A model generated the notes under the pieces. The model had not been told where the DNA came from. It saw only the letters and a list, made by a program, of their open reading frames with translations, and ran no database searches. A stretch of 6,540 nucleotides of DNA from Myxococcales bacterium (GTDB lineage: Bacteria; Myxococcota_A; Polyangia; Fen-1088): NCBI GenBank assembly GCA_003161835.1, contig PMNO01000377.1:1-6540 (forward strand), read 5' to 3'. The translations under genes and the position numbers were made by a program. Below are positions 4,634 through 6,540 of the stretch, piece after piece (positions within the stretch are counted from its first letter, which is position 1; every line of letters begins with the position of its first letter).

Positions 4634-6540
4634 GCTGGATTTCGTGCAACATCCGACGAATCTCTGCCGCCTCTTCGGGCGCAGCTCCCAAGGCGAGGGC
4701 GCGTTCCAACGCGCCGACAGCCTCCGCGGGTTTTCCCTTTTGGGCCAGCGCTCGTCCGAGGGCGGCATGCAATGCGGGCATTCCGGGGCGGATGAAGATG
4801 GCCAGCGGCGCCGCCTCGAGCACTTGAGCGATCTGTCCGCGCCGCGCCAACCCCAGGACCAATTCCGTGGCCAGGTCCGCGTGTAAGGGCTCGAGCCGCA
4901 ACGTGGAGGCGATGGCCCGCAAGCGATCTTCGTAGCGGCTACCGCGCCAATAAGGATCACCGAGGACTTCGACCAGCAACCCGGTGGCCTCGGCGCTGCC
5001 GGGATCGAACACGATGGCCCGCCGCAGGTGGTTCTCCGCGGCGACGGGATCGCCACGGTGGATCTCGGCCAGCGCCAGCCGCACCCGGACATCGTAACCG
5101 TCCGCGCCGCTCGCGTCCGCGGTACCCGGGTTGTCGCCGTGGCTGGTGCCATCACCGTCGCCCGTTCGGCCGGCAAGGGCCAGTATTCTCAAGAAGGCGC
5201 CGCGCGCATCGTCCGCGTCGCGCAGCGCGAGGGCGATCTCGCCCCTCAAGAACAACACCGAGCGCCGGTCGGCTCCGCCGGTGATCGCAACCGCGCGTGC
5301 GTGGGCGCGTCTGGCAGCCTCGGTGTGGCCGAGGCGCAATTCGGCCAGCCCGGCCTTTGCTTGTCCGTCGGCGCGTTCCTCGGGGGACAATGCGCCGCTG
5401 CCCGCGGGGGCATCGACGGCCTGTTCGTCAGCATCCCGTGGCAGCCGCAGCGTCTCGGCGGGGAGATACTGCCGATCAAAGCCGGCGTTGCGGGCCGCAA
5501 GATCCGCCCGAAATCCGCGCTCCAACGTGGAGGCGGGGACGTTCATCGCTTCCGCGACGACCTCCAATCCCCGCGCTCCAGTTCCGAAACGGAGGAGCGC
5601 GCCGCGGATCCGAGCGAAACCGAACGTTCGATCCAGATAGTCCAGAGCCGCCGCCGCTTCGGCGTAGGCGCGCGTCGTCTCCTCGGCGTCGCGGGCACGC
5701 ACAAATGCGTTCGATAGCGCCGCGAGCGACGCCAGCTCGCCGCGGGTCGCCGCGCCCCACAGGCTGCGCTCCGCGTGCCGGGTCCACTCGGGCCGCGCGC
5801 GCATCGTTTCCAGCTCCGCCAGGCCCTCGGTAAACCAGAGCGGGCCCCGCGATCGGGACAATTCGATAGCGAAGACGTGGGCCAACTCGTGCGCCAGCAC
5901 CATGCCCCAATTCATCGCGCCGTTGGTTGGTGACTGAGACGCAATCACGCGCCCAAAGCACACCGCCTCGACCGCGATGCCCGGCAGACCAACAGAGCGA
6001 ATCGCGAACTGCCGCGGATCGGCGTAGAGCTCGAAGACGATGGGTCCCTTCGGGTCGAAGCCGTATTTCGCCGCGTACCGGACGTAGGTCTCCTCCAGGT
6101 AAGGCGCCACCACGCGTTCGATCGCGACGCGGGCGTCCGGATCGATGCGGAAGGAAAGGTGCTTGGTCGAGACGGTCTGCATGCGCGGGATGACGTTTTC
6201 GTAGAGTTCGAGGAGGTTGTAGGTCCGGGCGTCGTAGGGGTCGCGTTTCCAGGCGCGGCGCAGGGCTTCAACGCCGGCGGTCTCGTCCCCGAGGCGCAGG
6301 AGTGTGGTGCCGAGGACGGATTGACAGTGCGAATTCTCCGGATCGACAGCCCCACATTCCTCCGCGACGGCACGTGCGTCGTCGGTCCGCCGGTGCCGGA
6401 GCAGGAGTTCGGCGGCCTCGGCAAGGAAGGCGCCGTCCGCGGGATGCACGATGGCGTGCGCGTCGCGCTCGCGTCGATAGCCGTCCAGATCGTCGAGCAA
6501 GCGCGCGCGGGCCGCAGATAACCAGGCCGCGGTCGGCTCG
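4551..6540 (-). CDS. TPR-repeat protein with central HExxH metallopeptidase (peptidase MA-like) domain, 5'-truncated by window edge
   Basis: Partial gene: the frame stays open to the right edge (first full codon at 6539), so the true start lies outside the window and a signal peptide cannot be judged; 662 residues are visible. Counting from 6539: N-terminal TPR-like helices (about 35-115); a gluzincin-type domain (about 125-350) with HELAH encoded at 5877-5891 and the likely third zinc ligand Glu in FTEGLAE at 5826-5828; then about five TPR-like repeats (about 385-635), for example GRALAQKGKPAEAVGALERAL. HExxH with a downstream EGxA Glu is the zinc-site pattern of MA-like peptidases, so an active zinc peptidase is likely, though the substrate is unknown. 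TPRs normally bind protein partners. An Asp/Gly-rich insert interrupts the C-terminal TPRs (encoded 5091-5168). The C-terminus ends in a Pro/Ser-rich tail that overlaps the histidine kinase gene. The TTG at 6500 could be read as a start, but coding character continues upstream of it (AAWLSAARARLL), so it is not favoured. Confidence 0.85.
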   Translation of the reverse strand, partial: EPTAAWLSAARARLLDDLDGYRRERDAHAIVHPADGAFLAEAAELLLRHRRTDDARAVAEECGAVDPENSHCQSVLGTTLLRLGDETAGVEALRRAWKRDPYDARTYNLLELYENVIPRMQTVSTKHLSFRIDPDARVAIERVVAPYLEETYVRYAAKYGFDPKGPIVFELYADPRQFAIRSVGLPGIAVEAVCFGRVIASQSPTNGAMNWGMVLAHELAHVFAIELSRSRGPLWFTEGLAELETMRARPEWTRHAERSLWGAATRGELASLAALSNAFVRARDAEETTRAYAEAAAALDYLDRTFGFARIRGALLRFGTGARGLEVVAEAMNVPASTLERGFRADLAARNAGFDRQYLPAETLRLPRDADEQAVDAPAGSGALSPEERADGQAKAGLAELRLGHTEAARRAHARAVAITGGADRRSVLFLRGEIALALRDADDARGAFLRILALAGRTGDGDGTSHGDNPGTADASGADGYDVRVRLALAEIHRGDPVAAENHLRRAIVFDPGSAEATGLLVEVLGDPYWRGSRYEDRLRAIASTLRLEPLHADLATELVLGLARRGQIAQVLEAAPLAIFIRPGMPALHAALGRALAQKGKPAEAVGALERALALGAAPEEAAEIRRMLHEIQLTRGSPPEQSPPHQLLPPVLPSRLPSP

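Noticed and set aside
3572..5176. Long open frame on the minus strand antisense to the histidine kinase gene
   Set aside because: It is an antisense frame kept open by high GC. Its translation is Arg/Pro/Gln-rich without domains, while the opposite strand carries a full set of histidine kinase motifs.

Overview
The window looks like chromosomal DNA from a high-GC, Myxococcota-like bacterium (the former Deltaproteobacteria). This is inferred from three things: very high GC in all genes, a transmembrane Hanks-type Ser/Thr kinase with a PEGA-like extracytoplasmic tail, and a neighbouring secreted PEGA protein of a type common in myxobacteria. No 16S rRNA or other taxonomic marker is present. There are four protein genes packed with almost no spare DNA. 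I see no RNA genes, insertion sequences, CRISPR arrays or phage genes.

Left half, minus strand (39-2835): a two-gene unit. The upstream gene (1597-2835) encodes a secreted 412-residue protein with a signal peptide, a TolB/CsgG-like N-terminal domain, one PEGA domain and two hydrophobic segments. After a 28-nt gap comes a transmembrane Ser/Thr kinase (39-1568, GTG start) with a complete catalytic domain, one membrane helix and a Pro-rich, PEGA-like outer region. A perfect 9-bp hairpin starts 1 nt after the kinase stop and is a candidate 3' end of the transcript. The gap between the two genes consists almost wholly of an 11-bp tandem repeat.

Centre (2836-3028): a 193-bp divergent intergenic region. 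It holds a TTGACA box facing the PEGA gene and short dyads, and should carry the promoters of both directions. On the plus strand follows a membrane sensor histidine kinase (3029-4633) with a helical sensor domain, HAMP, HisKA and HATPase domains. No response regulator gene is next to it.

Right part, minus strand (4551-6540): a gene cut by the window edge, encoding TPR repeats on both sides of a zinc-metallopeptidase domain (HELAH plus a downstream Glu) of the peptidase MA-like type. It converges on the histidine kinase gene, and the two reading frames overlap tail to tail by 83 bp.

Together this is a small envelope-signalling locus: a phospho-Ser/Thr receptor kinase with a probable periplasmic partner, divergent from a two-component sensor. 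That the two kinases work together is inferred from position only. Every family here is known. The new elements, if any, are the gene arrangement and the small DNA structures listed in the findings.
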